From the NCBI GenBank assembly GCA_914767715.1, contig OU612066.1, forward strand, positions 8,809,001-8,873,000: a stretch of DNA of 64,000 bases. The letters run 5' to 3'. This document shows positions 62,100 to 64,000 of the stretch, piece after piece. This stretch comes from Membranipora membranacea. Lineage: Eukaryota > Bryozoa > Gymnolaemata > Cheilostomatida > Membraniporidae. How positions within the stretch are numbered: the first letter of the stretch is position 1; each line of letters opens with the position of its first letter. Under the pieces are notes generated by a model. It was not told where the DNA came from and searched no databases. It saw nothing but the letters and a program-made list of their open reading frames with translations. The position numbers and the translations under genes were made by a program.

Positions 62100-62960
62100 A
62101 TGTATGAGCCGGGTGTATTGCATACCATGTTATGATGTTGGAATTTTTCTGTTAGTTCCGTTGTTACAATGACTGTAATATTACAGGTTATGACTTCAAT
62201 AAAATACCATAATACCGTAATACCTAAAAACAAGTCAATATTTTACAGCACAAACATCATAGATGCCTTTATTTAGTAGTTAGCTTAGATAACTTTAATT
62301 TTATATACATGCCGGGTTTATTGCAAACCATGTTATAATGTTTTAATTTTTCTGTCAGTTGGCAATTTTGATAGACATGCACACCAGCACAATCAGTCGA
62401 CTACATTTGTGACAAACTGTGATCTAAACTTACCATCTTTAGCAGCCTACAGGAGTTTTAAAAACATATTTGGGGATGGGAACTGTACAAAACCTTAGTG
62501 TTTGAACCACCGAATTCCTAAGTCTTTAGTCTATATACCGCCCTCAATATGTTTTGAAAAATCCTGTAGGCCGCTAACTTGTCGCTCTCTGCCCAATGTA
62601 GGTGAACAACAATTTACCACCATCCTGTGTATGGAGGAGTTTGCCACAATGAGGGTTTCCCCCAAACATAACTGTCTGTGTGATCTACATACCAGACTGA
62701 TCTTGTTTGAGAGAAAATTTTATAGCTTTATATCTGCATATCCAAAATCTGATATGAATATAATTAGACCAGGACTATGTATACAGTCTACATACCAGAC
62801 TGATCTGATTGAGAGCAACTTCTGTATATCTGTATATCTGTATATCTGTGTATCCAAAATACGATATAACCTTGATTAGACCTGGACTCAGAGTTGATAG
62901 ATATAGGCAATTGCAAAGTCATCAAGTTTGTTTAAATGTGCATTGAAACAAACTGCTGGA
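62100..62960 (+). repeat. Dispersed module, copy C
   Basis: Matches 22560-23050 and 21755-22165 in the same order. The segment TCTACATACCAGACTGATCT is duplicated internally (62685 and 62790), and a CTGTATAT microsatellite lies at about 62820-62850. Confidence 0.85.
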
Positions 62961-63150
62961 GGAGCCTAGGTATTTTTATGTGAACATTTGAGATATTTCT
63001 TCTGTTTGTCTCTACCAGTTATTTTGTTAAATGTCATTTGTGTCTGATGGATTCATATGTGACTTTTACTGGTACATGGATTAACAGGGGATTATTACAC
63101 TTGCAGCAATGAGAATGTAAGAAAATAATTTTTGGATTTAATGTCTAGAA

Positions 63151-64000
63151 CAGCTGTGGGCAACCTGCGGCCTTTTTGCCAGTGCGGCCTAATGGGTAAT
63201 CTTTTGCGGCCTAATTGTGGCCTTATGCCTGTAAAACTTTTTATACATTAATTTTGATTCCCCTTTTTTTATGTGGAGAACCAAGTATGCATAGCGCTCT
63301 GTAAGCTCAAGATATTTCTAAATAGTGGCCATTTTGTATTATGCATCTAGTTAGCTTCCCAGCCACTCTTACTACTTTATCAAGTTGTTGTCCTTTCGAA
63401 ATAACACAAAACAGTGTATTTTGAATGTTAAAATTACAAGTTTCTCTAACATTATAGTAATTTTTTTTTTTGCAAAACAGTCTCTGTGGACAATAATTCC
63501 CTTTGTGACAAGTGCTCCTGCATTTTGGCTGAAATGTTTCATATTGAATTCTTCATTTCACAATCATTTGCGAAAATTTCCCTCCTTTGAGAGAGGGCGG
63601 GAGCTGTAAGGTGAAAACATTGACAGTACACGAAAAATACTTCCTTCTCCAACAAAACAGTCCTGTATGAAATTTATTTACACTTTAACCCCTGGGAGGG
63701 CGCTACAGCACCCCTCTCGCACCTACCCTGCGCTTTAATCATACACATGAAACATGGGGATACAGACATGTACACAATCAAATCATGAGGTAAAATGACA
63801 TCACAAAACTCAAGAAGATTAGATAAACAAGTTTTTCTGCTGAGTTGATGGTTTTTGCGACATACTGCAGTTTTTAGACATAAATCTGTTTTAGTTTTTA
63901 CAAAATAGGAAGTGTCAAAATTGCTACTCCAGTTCCAATTTTATCCCTGAAAGATATGTTGCGGCCTTTTGAGTTGAGCCGGCGTAAAATGTGGCCTTTT
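63151..64000. mobile_element. Non-autonomous hAT-like element, copy 2 (runs off the window)
   Basis: Begins CAGCTGTGGGCAACCTGCGG after GTCTAGAA and follows the reverse complement of 54204-55046 to the window edge, including the sequence near ATCATGAGGTAAAATGACATCA. The far terminus is outside the window or within the last bases. Confidence 0.8.

Overview
This is an AT-rich nuclear window from an animal. The evidence is spliced host genes with short GT-AG introns, a CDV3 homologue, an asteroid/ASTE1-type nuclease gene, a rhodopsin-like receptor, and many metazoan-type transposons (hAT, TTAA-target foldback, LTR, CR1/Jockey-like LINEs, tRNA-SINEs). The mix of intron sizes and a DUF6589-like family fits a sponge or cnidarian-grade invertebrate, but nothing here proves the taxon. 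There are no bacterial operons, rRNAs or CRISPR arrays.

Layout. 0-4.7 kb: two minus-strand gene fragments, one of unknown family and one hAT transposase C-terminus split over two phase-matched exons. 4.7-9.5 kb: a 4.8 kb DNA element with ~400 bp terminal inverted repeats full of a CGTCGCAA motif; a 1,875 bp non-autonomous LTR retrotransposon with apparently identical 433 bp LTRs sits inside it. 10.4-14.1 kb: a plus-strand RecQ-like helicase gene assembled from phase-matched exons and broken by a 1,346 bp near-perfect hairpin at a TTAA site. 14.2-17.75 kb: a convergent minus-strand gene of about nine exons with DUF6589-type motifs and several lesions. 18.6-24.5 kb: hairpin, dispersed repeats, a LINE reverse transcriptase and a LINE ORF1/endonuclease relic. 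24.9-25.9 kb: a possible small membrane-protein gene. 26.7-28.4 kb: a broken GPCR with a repetitive C-tail. 31.0-32.75 kb: a CDV3-like gene with all splice phases consistent. 34-36.5 kb: LINE relics. 36.9-37.2 and 40.4-40.7 kb: two oppositely oriented arrays of a 16 bp minisatellite. 40.9-48.1 kb: an ASTE1-like gene with a SINE pair in an intron. 48-64 kb: almost only repeats (a hAT MITE in two copies, LINE relics, a 1.5 kb inverted-repeat element nested in a LINE, and dispersed modules).

The most interesting locus is 10.4-17.75 kb. A RecQ-like helicase and a DUF6589-like protein face each other with only ~65 bp between their stop codons. Both families look mobile-element-associated, so the pair could be a two-gene selfish unit; that is an inference. 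Several genes carry isolated nonsense codons or indels at short tandem repeats (GPCR, DUF6589-like, ASTE1-like), which means either decay or uncorrected assembly errors. Everything here was read by eye; exon ends are given to the base where splice sites and phases agree and are approximate elsewhere.
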